This document shows, in pieces, positions 1 through 10,871 of a stretch of DNA of 64,000 nucleotides (its first letter is position 1; each line of letters starts with the position of its first letter). Both the position numbers and the translations under genes were made by a program. The notes below the pieces were generated by a model, which saw only the letters and a list, made by a program, of their open reading frames with translations, ran no database searches and was not told the origin of the DNA. Source of the DNA: Phytopythium helicoides (lineage: Eukaryota > Oomycota > Peronosporomycetes > Pythiales > Pythiaceae); assembly GCA_024867545.1 (NCBI GenBank), contig JANFNE010000081.1, positions 53,739 to 117,738 on the forward strand, given 5' to 3'.

Positions 1-1812
1 TGCGCACGGCCTCGTCCAGCAGCGCGCTCTCGATCATCTGGTAGCTGGTTATGATGTTGGCGGTCGTTGAACTTAGCACCGTACTGGTAATTTCGCTGCG
101 GTCATGTGCGTCCAGCATGCATGATGCCTCCCACCGCGGCGTGATGAGGTAGCACGTCTGCACAAGAGCGCCGTCCATGGAGCCCGCGGTTGCCTGGCGA
201 ACCTCCAAGTAGCCCTTTTCGTGGTAGCACGCGCCGCGCACAGCCTTGCCTCCAAACTCGAACACATCCGTGGTTGCGCGCCAGACCATCACCGCGCGAC
301 CTTCAGTGTGCTCGTGCTTGCGCAGAACTTGATGCACACGTGCACACACACGCCGTCGACCATGCGGGGCCAGCTCGAACCGGAACCCTTCAACGACAGT
401 GTTGTCCGACACGTTCAGGTTCTGCTCAATGCCCACAACAGAGTTCGTCAGTCGTCAGTCGGCAGTCTGAGCGGCATTGCATTCCTACTTGATCGCACCT
501 GGTTGTCCTTTTTGTAGTAAAATCGAAAGTCCACGCGCTCGAGCACGTGGGCAAGGTATTGCCACGTAGCCTCGCCAGTTGCCTGCACATCGAACGGCAT
601 GACCTTGCGGGCAGTCACCTCCAGTGACTCGGCACACGTGCCGTGGAAATCGTGCTCGCCAACAGAATGCGACGTGAGCCGACCCCACGCGCTGTCGGGC
701 TGAAGCATGGCGTCCAAATCACTTGTGGATGCAGCGAGATGCTGTTGGAAACTGTGGTCCGAGTGCGGACACCTCCGTGATGCGTTGAACTCGACCTCGG
801 GGTGCGAGAGGTGACCGCCGAATAGCGTCGCCAAGCTGGTGTCGGGGCTGGACCCCCATTCGATCTCGATGCGCTCGTTCTCTTTGGTCTTCTTGAGGAA
901 CTGGTACACGTGTTCTGAATCGAAGGACTCGGACGCGCACAGCTTGACACCGCAGCTCTCGATGATGGTCGGCTCCTTCCTAGGCTCGGAGTCGGGCTGT
1001 CTCAAGATAGGAGCCATGGTCAGTCGCGGTCTACAAGCTGCGAAGAGCAGTGAAAATGGACCTGTTCTGGCTGCACGGAGACCCGCCACGGCATGTACTC
1101 GATGGGCCGCGCAAAGTACCGCCAGCTCACCGCTTGCCTCTGGCTGGACCCAGGCGCGCTGACCCCGTCGACCCGTCGCGCCATGATTTCCATCGGCGCG
1201 GCGTCCTCGTCGGCTTCGCTCGGGAGCGCGTCGTCGGCGCCGTACGCGACGAAGATGGCGTCCACCTCGCTGAAGGAGCGCGCGACGCCGGCCAGCAGCC
1301 GCTCGAAGATGGCCGTCTCGGTTCTCGCCGCCAAGCACGGCACGCCGCTGTCCCGCACGCTCTGTCCGTCGGTCCGTGAGCGTCTGCATCCACACGAGCG
1401 CGTTGGGCCGAGCGCGACTCACCTCCCAGCGCAGCTGGGCCTGCAGCATGCGCTGCATGGCGCGGCCGATCTCGATCTGTCGCTGCACCACGGCGCGCAG
1501 CTGCGCATTCTCGCGCTGCGCCTGCTCGCTCAGCTCTCGCCTGGACGCCGCCAGCTCCCGCCAGGCGCCGCCGCCCGCCGCCAGCTGCCGCCTGCGCCGC
1601 CGGACGCGCCACTTGAGCCGCGCGAGCGCCTGCTCGAGCCGCGGCGCCTGCTCGCGCAGCTGCAGCAGCTCGCGCCGCTGCTCCTCGCGCGCGCGGTTCG
1701 GGTTGGGCGCGCGCCGCTGGCCGCTCGACAGCTGCGCCACGGCGCTCGACTGCGCCGCCAGCAGCGCTGCAAGCGCCGCCGAGTCGCCCGCCATGCCCGC
1801 GGTGGGCTCCAT
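1..1812 (-). pseudogene. M96/START-like family gene, frameshifted and cut by the window edge
   Basis: The ATG at 1812 opens a protein with an Ala/Ser-rich N-terminus and then a long Arg/Glu/Leu-rich helical, bZIP-like stretch at about residues 40-150. The C-terminal half reads like the oomycete M96 mating-specific/START-like family, with the motif ARKVMPF followed by WQYLAHVLERVDFRFYYKK. An intron of 77 bp (422-498, GTGCG to AG, phase 0) joins DNQ to NLNVSDNTV. The frame then runs open off the left edge at base 1. Between about 1370 and 1080 the coherent frame is a different one (ETAIFERLLAGVARSFSEVD), and it returns near 1020. At least two frame changes are therefore needed, from indels or possibly a missed intron. 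The family role is not established; a lipid-binding START fold is expected from homology. A pseudogene is the most likely reading. Confidence 0.7.
422..498 (-). other. Intron in the M96-like gene
   Basis: On the minus strand the segment begins GTGCGATC and ends GAGCAG, and is 77 bp long. Splicing joins codon CAG to codon AAC in phase 0 and avoids the in-frame stop at 448. Short introns of this size are typical of oomycete genes. Confidence 0.65.
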
Positions 1813-1970
1813 GTCGCCGAGTGACTTGCTGGCTGTATGCGCGGACGAAGTCAAGAGGGCTACGGTGATTGGTCCGATGCCACGCTCCGAGGGACGCCCG
1901 ATTGGCTGAATTATTTGTTTAAATGCGTTTGCCTCTAGCGGAGGCGTATAAAACAGATCAGAAGCGTGCG

Positions 1971-2095
1971 AGGAGAGGATGGAGTCGCGGCCGAGGACAA
2001 TGACAGCCACATCCTTGTGCTTGGACTCACTCTTGTTTCTGGAGAGAATGTTGAAAATTGGAGCATTTAGGTCAACAATGCAGATGGCGAAGACC
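1971..2095. repeat. Dispersed repeat, copy 1 (second copy at 9517-9655)
   Basis: A stretch containing ACAATGACAGCCACATCCTT recurs near 9540, with flanking similarity over about 125 bases (roughly 88% by eye). It ends in related GCATTTA...AGATGG blocks. Copy 1 lies just upstream of the M96-like start codon. Copy 2 has an extra 11 bases and lies upstream of the Copia remnant. No coding capacity is conserved between the copies. The origin is unknown. Confidence 0.7.
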
Positions 2096-2904
2096 GCAAA
2101 GGTGACGCATGAGGCTGTCGCGCGCGGAGGGACATTGGCGTAGGACGGTGACGAAGAGGTACGCGAACAGAGTGCTGTAGAACGGAAAGTGCATTGACAA
2201 TTACTTGGTTTGCAAGACGCGTAGCGTTCTGCGTGCTGGTAGCACAGCTACCAGTTCCTACTCGGGTAAGTTTTATATAGGTTTTACTAAGCCATAGCTT
2301 GTTCCCCATAAAGTGTCTCTCCAGTCACTAACCTGAGGTCGCTAAGCCTCCACAGAGGCGACAGAAGAGGAGAAGACAGCGTCACTGAGACCGCGCTCGC
2401 CGCAGCGGTCGACGTGGTGGCCGTGACCCTTACTGCCAGGTCGCGCAGAGCTTGGATACGCACTCCACATATGTGTTGCTTATGTGCGTACCCACGCCCA
2501 ACATCGTACGAACATTTGGAAAGTTGATGCGTGGTATGTGCCATGCAATTGTCAGCAATATATACTGTAGATATATATGTAGATATATATTTATAAAAAT
2601 CGCTCAGACACGTTTTGGATATGCGAATGCCTTATTGTGCATTTTTGGAGACCAACAGTTATCTCAGCTTTTGTTTGACTTTGCCGGAACCAAGTTTAGC
2701 TTGTGCAAGCGTCGATGCTTGTAGTAGCTCGACTTCGTCGCGAAGTGAAACTTGTATTCCTCGCAGAAGCATGGCTTGTTGTTGTATTCTAAAGCTTGAT
2801 CTTCTCTTTCGCTAGACGCGCTTCATGTCCTGGTCCTTTACAGCTGCGTAGATGACTGTGTAGCTCCGTTGTTCCTGGATAGAATTTCGTGCAGTGAGGA
2901 CACT
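2011..2904. other. No gene recognised
   Basis: Apart from the end of the dispersed repeat, I see only short ORFs without familiar motifs and an AT-rich patch with TATATATGTAGATATATAT near 2563-2590. Confidence 0.5.
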
Positions 2905-2953
2905 TCACAAGAGTTTCAGCCGAAACTTGAGCCACATTTCTGGCTCGATCGAA

Positions 2954-3327
2954 TCATTCAAGCTTGAGGACAGCATGGACACGGTAGTTTGTGTGATTGT
3001 ACGCTGCACCTGCAAGAACAAGGTCACCACGAAACAAGAGAGCATCATTGGGGTTAATTGAAATCTCTTTCTTCCTGCGCTTGTTGTAGTTGCCGAAGCA
3101 CTTCTCATACATGGTCAGCCTGGTAGTTGGCATCAGAGACACTATGACATCAGCCTGTATCCCAACCTGAACCCTCCTTGTCGTGACTGCGCTCTTGCGA
3201 CACCTTTCAAGGCTTGGCTTGTCTGGAATGTCGGAAAGTCGTGCGGGTCTTGCTCGTCGCCACCTGCAACACTCTTCAAGACGACCCAGTCTACAGGTGT
3301 CCAGCACTTGTCATACTGGGCCACCAA
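2954..3327 (-). pseudogene. Double-stranded beta-helix (2OG-Fe dioxygenase-like) protein fragment
   Basis: Two overlapping minus-strand frames together read as one fold. The 3142-3327 frame supplies WVVLKSVAGGDEQDPHDFPTF, which resembles an HxD-type metal-binding region with a residue lost (DPH-DFP). The 2954-3307 frame supplies DALLFRGDLVLAGAAYNHTN followed by YRVHAVL, the distal jelly-roll strands. The expected His of the HAGAAY-type motif is replaced by Leu-Ala. A frameshift separates the halves. A related protein occurs at 34365-34941. Substrate and role are unknown. Surrounding transposon debris suggests a repeated, possibly transposon-borne family. Confidence 0.5.
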
Positions 3328-3670
3328 ATCGCAGATACGCTCTCGAAACTCCTGAAATGCATTGCTTTTGCTGCGAGGAAATGATACTTGGAAACGCTTG
3401 TCGTCGAGACAGCGCTGGAAATATTGACGTAGCCGAACTTGACGAAATCGGCAAGTTGTGACTGGATGTTAGGAGCTGCTCCGGGTAGCGCGCCAGGGGG
3501 GCACCGCACGCTCCATCACGTCCTGGCAATTTGGCATACGCTAAACGCACAAAGAATTTCCGATTCCAGCACAACCCTGGTACACTATAACGGGCCACCC
3601 GTTACCGACAAACACCTTTGGTCTGAGGAAGCAAAGTCGACTCTGTTTTATTAGGAGCCATGGCGCGAGG

Positions 3671-3816
3671 TGTAGCAAGTGTATCCGTTACGAAGTTAGA
3701 TAGCAGTTATGTGATACATTTACCTTTAACGTAATTAGTAAAAGACCGGAGATGTACGGGTGGTTGGGAATGCTCAACCACCCGGAACTCTATGGGGCGG
3801 CAATCTCTCACTTCTT
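3671..3816 (+). repeat. Truncated left LTR
   Basis: It matches the first ~145 bases of the LTR at 4552 with few differences (TGTAGCAAGTGTATCC versus TGTAACAGGTGTATCC at the start). Similarity then stops inside the LTR. Confidence 0.8.
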
Positions 3817-4009
3817 ACAACTTCACCCGCAGCAGACGAAGAACGAAGAGCCGCGGACACAGCTTCAGGGGCACGCCGAAGTCTCTCTTGCGCTGTCGCG
3901 GCAAACATTTGTTTTCCTTTGTCTCTTCATCAGAGGACACAATATCTAAGCCGGAATCAGCCAGTAAAGGCGCTGGCGATGGTCCACTAACCAGACGAAG
4001 AGTTGACGC

Positions 4010-4381
4010 CTAAGGAGCTGAAGTACCCTGAGGCTGAAGAGTGAGGACTTCCGTTTCTTCAAAAGCTTCAAGCTGAACCATCTCATCGATGATGGAGAGA
4101 TCGAGCTCCATCGCATCGAAATCAGCAGGAGGTGGAGGGTTGTCTTGTTCGATGGCAACCGTGGCTAGCATCCCTAGGTCGAAGAACGTGCGACCAAGGT
4201 CGTAGCGATCAACCACATCGTGCCCAGAATGATCAGTAACTGTGGCATCCCGATCGAGGACTTCGCCCTCCTCGAGACCTCGCCTTCTTCTAGCTCGTCG
4301 GTCCCTACGCCTATCGGTGCTAGTATGGACGCTACCGAAAAAGAAGACCGCGGGGGATGTCCTGCGCCGCTCATTGTACAA
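4010..4381 (-). CDS. Antisense ORF beside the 3' LTR of the collapsed element
   Basis: This 123-codon ORF runs opposite to the element and starts about 170 bp from its right LTR. After a basic stretch it contains LEEGEVLDRD and then an acidic, helix-forming tail (DAMELDLSIIDEMVQLEAFE). A second frame over the same bases also encodes DELEEGEV, so a short EEGEV block is repeated across a frameshift. The antisense ORF of the Gypsy element at 11.7-13.9 kb carries ETEEGEV and also sits just inside its 3' LTR. It may be a remnant of an antisense protein typical of these elements. It could also be chance. Confidence 0.35.
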   Translation of the reverse strand: MYNERRRTSPAVFFFGSVHTSTDRRRDRRARRRRGLEEGEVLDRDATVTDHSGHDVVDRYDLGRTFFDLGMLATVAIEQDNPPPPADFDAMELDLSIIDEMVQLEAFEETEVLTLQPQGTSAP

Positions 4382-4551
4382 GCCAAGTTTGAACAGCCGT
4401 CGTCGAGTTCGTCCAGACTACAAGACCGCGACCGATCTCACTTTAGGAACAGTGAGGGGGTCACGACCTCCCAGCCGGACTCACCCTCACGCACTTGTGC
4501 CCTACAGCGCAAATTCCCAAATGAGAGCCAGCTCTTTGGGGGGAGGGGGAG

Positions 4552-4928
4552 TGTAACAGGTGTATCCGTTACGAAGGTAGATAGCAGTTATGTGATACAT
4601 TTACCTTTAACGTAATTAGTAAAAGACCGGAGATGTACGGGTGGTTGGGAATGCTCAACCACCCGGAACTCTGTGGGGCGGCAGTCTCTCACTTCTCGTT
4701 TCAGCCGCCCCTAACCAAGTAACCGCCTTTCCTTTTTGATATACGAGGCGCCTTGGCCACTCAATTGGAATGCTGGTTGGTGATTGGCAGTAATGGGGCT
4801 GCGTCCCCAATATCGACCAATCGGACCCCACATGGGTAGGTGAACTCCAAGCCTAGCTAGAAATGTAAACCTCAACCTACAGATGCACCTACATATTTAA
4901 TTTTATATAACGGGCATACCCCGTTACA
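4552..4928 (+). repeat. Complete right LTR, 377 bp
   Basis: It starts TGTAACAGG and ends CCCCGTTACA, giving short inverted termini TGTAAC/GTTACA of the kind found on other LTRs in this window. It contains an inverted GTACGGGTGGTTGGG...CAACCACCCG motif near its start. No target duplication is evident, because the left boundary is damaged. Confidence 0.8.
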
Positions 4929-4974
4929 TACACACAATAAATATATACTATGTAGCCCTCTAATATACTAAACC

Positions 4975-5064
4975 CTAGAGGGGCTCTTATATACGAGTTC
5001 ACGCCCTCTAATATACAAATTAGTGTATTAGAGGGCGTGAACTCGTATATAAGAGCCCCTCTAG
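4975..5064. repeat. Long foldback hairpin, 42-nt arms
   Basis: The arm at 4975-5016 is the inverted complement of 5023-5064 with one mismatch, separated by a 6-nt loop. Part of the arm (GCCCTCTAATATAC) occurs again just upstream at 4957-4970. The hairpin lies 46 bp outside the right LTR. It could be a minimal foldback transposon or a small-RNA precursor. Confidence 0.85.
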
Positions 5065-5242
5065 AGCCTTCTCGTGCATAGAAAGACCGCGCATTCAAAT
5101 GTCATTATTTCACGATTTTGAGATCTCTCCTGCATCCGTTCATACAATGATACGTATTCCAATGATATTTTGCGCTATCGCTCAATGATTCTATTATATT
5201 TCAACCTATTACGAAACTCAACAATTCATTCATCTAAAAATA

Positions 5243-5708
5243 CTATGTCAGAAACGACTGAGCCACTGTCTGTGGTGGGCACGGTACTGCGCACTTTCGG
5301 TCACGTTGTAGACGCAATTCCATTGGTAGATACACTGTTTTTGAAACCCATGGTGCAAACAAGAAGGGGATGGCCAAAGAGGGGTTGCTCAGGTCAGTCC
5401 AGAAATGAGCATGCCCGTGTGCCGCTACACTTGCGCCCCCACCAGCCCACTCGGGCAAGGATCTACCATGCAGGCGGTGCGTCTGCTGCGAGGACCTGGT
5501 CCCGTTTGACATGTTTCCGAAGCTCGGGAGCCAGAGGTCCGGTTGCACCGGAAAAAATGCTTTCGATAATAGTACTTGAACGGGCGATTGGTTTCCAAAC
5601 CAAACCACTCATCGATTTGGCGCGTGAGTCTTTCCAAGTGTCGAAGATATTCCTCCCATACCAATGAGATTTCAGTTTTTCAATTCCTCCATTGAACCAT
5701 GTATGCAC
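5243..5708 (-). pseudogene. Unrecognised coding remnant, frameshifted
   Basis: Minus-strand frames contain protein-like sequence: MVWEEYLRHLERLTRQIDEW followed by a Tyr-rich segment (KYYYRKHFF) in one frame. WFNGGIEKLKSHWYG lies upstream in an overlapping frame. The switches between frames suggest a broken gene fragment of roughly 100-150 residues. I do not recognise the family. Confidence 0.3.
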
Positions 5709-6003
5709 GATGGGATGGTGGTCCGCGGCGCAGGTGCACCGCCTGCGAGAATGGGCTCAACATGCAGCGGTACTGGCAGCGCCAGCCCCCTCCTGCCCCA
5801 GCCCCACCGCCCTACCCACAGAGCAACGCCTGGAGATGCTAGCGGTTACGATGGGCCCGCCGCCTCCACCAGCACCCCCACCCCACCCCAACCGCCGACA
5901 CAGCGCCCCAAGCGGCAGCGGTCTTGCCGCCACTGGCGCGTCCGCATGGGCCAGAAGCGCCGACGTGGTGAGGCAAAGGCGGTATACCTTTAGTTCCTTC
6001 TAA
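5692..6003 (+). CDS. Small proline-rich ORF, hypothetical
   Basis: A 103-codon ORF with an amphipathic N-terminal helix (AAQVHRLREWAQHAAVLAA) and a PPPPPAPPP run. It has no recognised domain and no clear promoter. It overlaps the antisense remnant at 5243-5708 only at its first bases. It may be non-coding. Confidence 0.2.
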   Translation: MNHVCTMGWWSAAQVHRLREWAQHAAVLAAPAPSCPSPTALPTEQRLEMLAVTMGPPPPPAPPPHPNRRHSAPSGSGLAATGASAWARSADVVRQRRYTFSSF

Positions 6004-6958
6004 TTAATACAATATGAAAGGTTCCACTTTATTTCAGTGCATCTTCGTTTAATGTTTTGATATATACTGACTTTTCGTATTACTAATGATAAGGGTTACT
6101 ACATTAATTTTCGACGCGTGTCCAACGCAAAAACGGCAGATCGGGCAAGCGTGGAGACGTCGGCAAGGTGCGCTGCGTGCTGCGTATTTGTGTCTGCATC
6201 TGAACCACACCTGACGGGACCAAGCCTCGCACAGATAGTCCGAGGCCCCTTGGGCGTTGGTGGGGGCAGTGTATATAGCCCTACGTGATGGGGGTGGAGC
6301 CCATGCGTAGGGGGAGGGGGGGGGGGGGGGGGTGGCACGGTACTAAGGGGCTTGGCCCACCGTTTACTTGTATGGTATAGAAAACGATAGTACTTACTGG
6401 GAGGTATACATCCGGCGGCAATCCCCGTAATATTTACGGGTTATAGCCCCAGGTGCCTGTCTATTGATCATAACTGCCCTCATAACACAACGCCAAGGAG
6501 CGGCCGAGCTGCAAATATGGGATCTCCCCGGGATTTCCCATATTTTCCTGATTAAACCAATTATGGTTTTTCAGTTATTCAGCAAAGGATATCGCACGAA
6601 GCCCTACCAGCGCGGCAACCCGCCCCCGGAATAAACGTCAGAGAATGCAAAAACCGCTCCGGCTTGCCGTTGCAGTGGGACATGCGACTGTCATACTGAG
6701 ATGGGGGTTTAAAGTGGGGTCGAGCGGTAACAAGATAACAACGTTAACTTTATCCCTATTGGCGACCCTATAAGGTTTTTAACGGCTCCGCCTACGCCTA
6801 TTGGACAGTTTGGTTACGGATTAGCGTACGATTGGTTCCGTTCTCGCCGAGCTCGCGTGCGTTGCAAAACCGTTACGTTATCTAAAGCCCGAATAAGACA
6901 TTACTACTTCGGCTACCACTTGAACTCGCACGTGCGTTTATTGATACGTGTAGCAATC
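6004..6958. other. Intergenic, no gene; contains a G17 tract
   Basis: No coding sequence is recognised. The stretch holds the G17 run at 6316-6332 and a small palindrome CCCGTAATATTTACGGG near 6425-6441. Confidence 0.5.
6316..6332. repeat. G17 homopolymer tract
   Basis: Seventeen consecutive G follow GGGGGA. This is one of five G/C runs of at least 17 bases in the window. Confidence 0.95.
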
Positions 6959-9206
6959 TCACAACTCATCAACACGCCAATATTCCGACACAAAAAGCAG
7001 GTCTCTCACGAGGTCAGGCATAAGACTGCTGCGCTTAACCGTTATTGTGTTCCCGCTTGCTGAGAATGCTCGCTCGGATGGCACACTTGTAGCTACCGTA
7101 CCGAGTCACTTTCTGGCGAGCAATCTGAGGTGTGAATAAAGGCGATCATTAGCTCGCCACCACAAAAATGGATCGTCAGTATTCTTGACTGTAGCGGAAT
7201 CAAGCAAATACTACTGCAAGTCGCCCTCGCACGCGCGCTCTAGACCATTGACTGGCCCAGAAACGTTGTCAGATCCGAAAATAAAGTCATCCATAAAATC
7301 CTCGATTTCGCCAGGGGTGGGGACAGGTGACAGCATTAATTGCCGAATGTTGTCATCAGCTGGGTATGGTTCATCTCGGTGAGCAATCTCCACCATAGCT
7401 TGAATGACATCATTATACGCGCGGGATCTTGAGCTGTCACCCAAATGTGCCATCCGTTTCGCCACACGAGGATCAAGAAATGATACCCATGACAAATTGC
7501 TATGTTGAAGTGAGGAAAAGTGCTTCTTGAAGAGCTTCAGCGTCACCATGCGACAGTCTTGCATCATCACTTTAGTCTCGTCCACAAATGAATCATTTCC
7601 TTGAACTCGCGTCGGCGTTGAGCTGACCTCAAGTACCCAAAAAAAACTCTGTAAGTGCTGGCTGTAGCCGAATGAACCTCTGAAGAATGTCCCAACAGCT
7701 GTTCCACCTCGTTGGGCAGTCTTCCTTCACAGCAATTACGTCCTTTGGGAGAACACCAAGCTTGACTTGGATTGCCGCCAAACGATTGCGTGCTTTTGGA
7801 GACTTTTTAAGTACACTGCTAACGATCAAAAATCTGGACAAGCTTGCGAACCGCATCCATCTCGTTACGCTCGAGAGATGATAGTGTTTTATCGAGATTC
7901 AACCATCTCGTTCACATCAATTTCACGGAGATGCTCCATCTGGATTCGATCCTCCTCGGAAAGGTTGACGTCCTCTTCGTTCTCGAGGATATCGGTAGCA
8001 CACTCTTCATCGTCAGACAGCTCCCATGCTGGCTGAGCTCGACTACCCACTGCAGCAGCACGCTTTTTCTTGATGATTGCACCAGAAACCACCAAATGAA
8101 TCGAATGGGCGACGCACAACATGTGATCAACTTGCAAAGTTTCTGCGGCTTTAACCATGTTAGAACCGAAATCTCGCACCAGTTTCGTGCACCGCTCTCT
8201 GGACAGTGACCATTCCCTCATGATTCCATCCAACGCGCTCTTAATGGCATCACTGTCGTGTATCCCAGGGAGTATTTTCACTTCGAGTGTCCATTTGCGT
8301 GGGTAAAATGCATCATCAATATAGTGAAGCGTGCATGATATGTAGCTTCTCGTGTTGCGAGCTGTCCAGATATCTGCTGTAAGCGAGAAATAGGAGCAGC
8401 CAGACACAATTGCAGTCTTCAATTGATCACACGTCTCACCCGCACGGTCGACGATGTCATTTCGAATCAGCGTTCGTCCGGGAAGCGGGACATTAACGCG
8501 TCCAAGTTTAACCGTAACGTAGCGTACAAACTCAATGAAGCCAGTGTCTTCGACAATCAACATTGGACAATAGTGACGTGCAGTCCATCTTGCGAGTAGC
8601 CGGCGCACACGACGCTTTTCCTCTGCGGTTATCCCGCACCCGCTGCTTTTTCGCCTTTTTGCCTGTCGCCGCATCTGCAAAAGCAGAAGCAAGATTGCGC
8701 TCGACTGGTAATGCGTTGTCGTCATCGTCTTTGTTTTCTTCTTCGTCTTCGCTTGAATTTTTGGTTTCGCCTTGAAGGTTGTGCTCCTTCAAGTAATTCG
8801 CGTGACGCTGCTTCATATGCTGAAGTACCTTATGCTGACCTTGTAGAAACGGGATTTTTCTGTCACACCGCAGGCAGTACGCGAACTCAGCGTGCTCATT
8901 TTTCAGGTTATGATCAGGGCTATCCCCGTACTCGGGCCGTGCAGAGAGCACCACAAACTTCCACAGCTCCTTCCTCTTTTGCTGCCGCATTTTAAACAGC
9001 CTCGGGGGTCGTTCTGGTCGAGGTTCTGCGTCGGGCTCGTGGCCTTCATGCTCGTCTCGCGCCACTACTGAACTTGGCCCTGTGAAGGACTGGCCTCGCA
9101 TCGATTCGGTTCGTGTTTGTTGTCCACGCTGATCGATTTGACGTACATTAGGCGTGTAGTTGACAGATTCTTGATGTCCTAGACGACTTCTTTGAGTAGA
9201 CCCCAA
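6959..9206 (-). pseudogene. hAT-family transposase with BED zinc finger, frameshifted
   Basis: The coding order on the minus strand is that of a hAT transposase. A BED-type zinc finger (YCLRCDRK...HMKQRH) lies in the 8532-9206 frame. The catalytic-core segment (YFSLTADIWTARNTRSYISC, then CVAHSIHLVV) is in 7889-8725. CPTRWNSCWDIL is in 7629-7856. The linker is in 7211-7585. The C-terminal hATC dimerisation block (VPSERAFSASGNTITVKRSS...LLFVSEYWRVDEL) ends at a TGA at 6959. Each block is in a different frame, so there are at least three indels (near 8700, 7870 and 7620) plus one near 7090. It is a non-functional relic. I could not identify terminal inverted repeats or an 8-bp target duplication. 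Confidence 0.85.
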
Positions 9207-9834
9207 TGGTGATAGAGGCGTAGATTGATGTCGAACAGTTGATGCCGGTGTTCGAGCCCTTAGCTGGCGCTCGGCAGTCGCCGGCGTCAGTCTGTTATCG
9301 CCAATGAGCTCGGAGGTCTGCGAGCTTCACGATTGGCAGAAGTGGGAGGAAACACCTTGCAAATATATTATGCCATAATTTATTCGATAGAAAAGTTCGA
9401 GGGTAGTACGTGGTGAGTTCGTGGTGAGTTGGAAGTGAGTTCACCATCTACTTCGAAAGTTGAGTTCGGGGTAAGTTTGCGAACGTTCCACTCGCAAACG
9501 TTGACAGCGCTAGTGAAGAGAGGACGGAGTCACGGCCAACGACAATGACAGCCACATCCTTGTGCTTGGACCCAATCTTGTTTCTGTTGAGAATGTTGAC
9601 AATTGGAACTGGTTTTCACAGCATTTACGTCGACGATGGAGATGGTGGAGAATATCGGAAGTGGCCGTACAGAGTGGTGCTTGGATAGTGGTGCTCAAGT
9701 CAACATCTGTGGTGACCTCTCGAGTTTTATTGACATCTAGGGTATATTGATCGAGAATGCAAATATGTGTTCTTTAGTCAGACATCTTACTCGGAGGAAA
9801 CTCGGAGGAAGTGTTTCGACGTTACCATATGGAC
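9207..9834. other. Non-coding stretch with the second dispersed-repeat copy
   Basis: It contains three GTGAGTT motifs between 9408 and 9440, an inverted pair TTTGCGAACG/CTCGCAAACG near 9475-9500, and dispersed-repeat copy 2 at 9517-9655. No gene is recognised. Confidence 0.45.
9517..9655. repeat. Dispersed repeat, copy 2
   Basis: See copy 1 at 1971-2095. The shared core is ACAATGACAGCCACATCCTT with AGAATGTTGA and ATTGGA downstream. Confidence 0.7.
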
Positions 9835-10669
9835 CAGTGTCATGGTATTGCTACGCCTGAAGCCACACCACAAGAAGCACTCCTGGACGTAGCTGATCAT
9901 GGTAAAAACCGGGCACTACCGTACCGAGAACTGATAGGAGCATAGCAGTATCTCGTGTCCGGCTCAAGACAAGATATAGCTTACGTTGTTCGACGACTGG
10001 GTCAATACATGTCCTCGTTCAACCCAAGTTATTACTCCCAGGCCAAACGAGTGCTGAGATATCTGCAATTTACAAAGCATTTTGGCCTCCGTATGGTTGT
10101 CACTAAAGAATCTAAAGCTCAGCTTGCTCGCCTTAGCGGTCAGTGATGCTGACTATGCGAATGATCATACAGACCGTCGGTCAGTCAGTGGATATGTCAC
10201 AATGATTAATCGCAGTGTGATCTCGTACGGATCTAGGAAACAAGGTTTCAATGCACAGAGCACAATGGAAGCAAAATATCTTGCGATGAATGAAGGAGCG
10301 AGAGATATCATGTGGCTACGAGGTCTCTGCGACGAGCTACATTGGGAATATGAGTCTCCAACACTCTGGTGTGACAACACAGCTGCAATTGCACTATCAA
10401 ACAAGCCAGGAAAGCACAATGGTAGTAAGCACATTGAAAATCGCTTTCACTATATCTGTAACTTGAAAGATCGAGAGCTTATAAAGCTAAAACACTGCGG
10501 AACAAATGAGATGGTTGCGGACGTGTTGACAAAACCACTCGCACGAGTCAAATTTGAGTTCTTTCGTAGTCTTCTCGGAGTTGTTCATCGTGATGAAAAT
10601 GAGAGAATGGTGTCAGACTGGCCATCTATGCATGGCAACTTGGTACGGTTAATCATGACAAAGGAGTAA
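9835..10669 (+). pseudogene. Copia (Ty1-like) pol 3' fragment: end of RT and RNase H
   Basis: The fragment carries late-RT and RNase H motifs of a Copia polyprotein: LPYRELIGA, SGSRQDIAYVVRRLGQYM, DADYANDHTDRRSVSGYV, STMEAKYLAMNEGARD, LWCDNTAAIALSNKP and MVADVLTKPLARVKFE. A TAG at 9943-9945 interrupts the frame where a Leu would be expected. A frameshift near 10130 moves the rest to the 10082-10669 frame, which ends at a TAA. Gag, protease, integrase and most of RT are absent. A purine tract and LTR start follow. Confidence 0.88.
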
Positions 10670-10854
10670 AGGAAACTTTAACTCGAACACAAGCTGAACG
10701 ATGGTCGCATCAGCCGATCTAGGCATGATGGTTGCATGCCATAACTATGGAGAGCATGGATTCGCTGCATGACGGTCATGCACTTGATGTCTGCAAACAC
10801 AACAACACGATATTCGTGGTCAGCGATAGTTCGCTCTGGAGCTGATGCTCGACA

Positions 10855-10871
10855 GGAAGAGCAAGGGGGAG
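10855..10871 (+). other. Polypurine tract of the Copia element
   Basis: GGAAGAGCAAGGGGGAG lies directly before the TGTCGG start of the 3' LTR, as expected for plus-strand priming. Confidence 0.65.

Larger units (their letters stand above)
3671..4928 (+). mobile_element. Internally collapsed LTR retrotransposon
   Basis: The element has a complete right LTR at 4552-4928 and a 146-bp left fragment of the same LTR at 3671-3816. About 735 bp of internal sequence lies between them. A purine tract (GGGGGGAGGGGGAG) sits immediately before the right LTR, so the element runs on the plus strand. No reverse transcriptase or integrase survives. The left LTR loses similarity abruptly after CTCACTTCT. One large internal deletion that removed the end of the left LTR and most of gag-pol would explain this. 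Confidence 0.75.

Noticed and set aside
1093..1824. A 243-codon plus-strand ORF across the M96-like gene
   Set aside because: GC-rich shadow (Arg/Ala/Leu runs) of the minus-strand coding sequence.
1944..1953. TATAAAA near the M96-like gene as a promoter
   Set aside because: It faces away from the gene on the plus strand, and oomycete promoters generally rely on initiator-like elements. No downstream plus-strand gene supports it.
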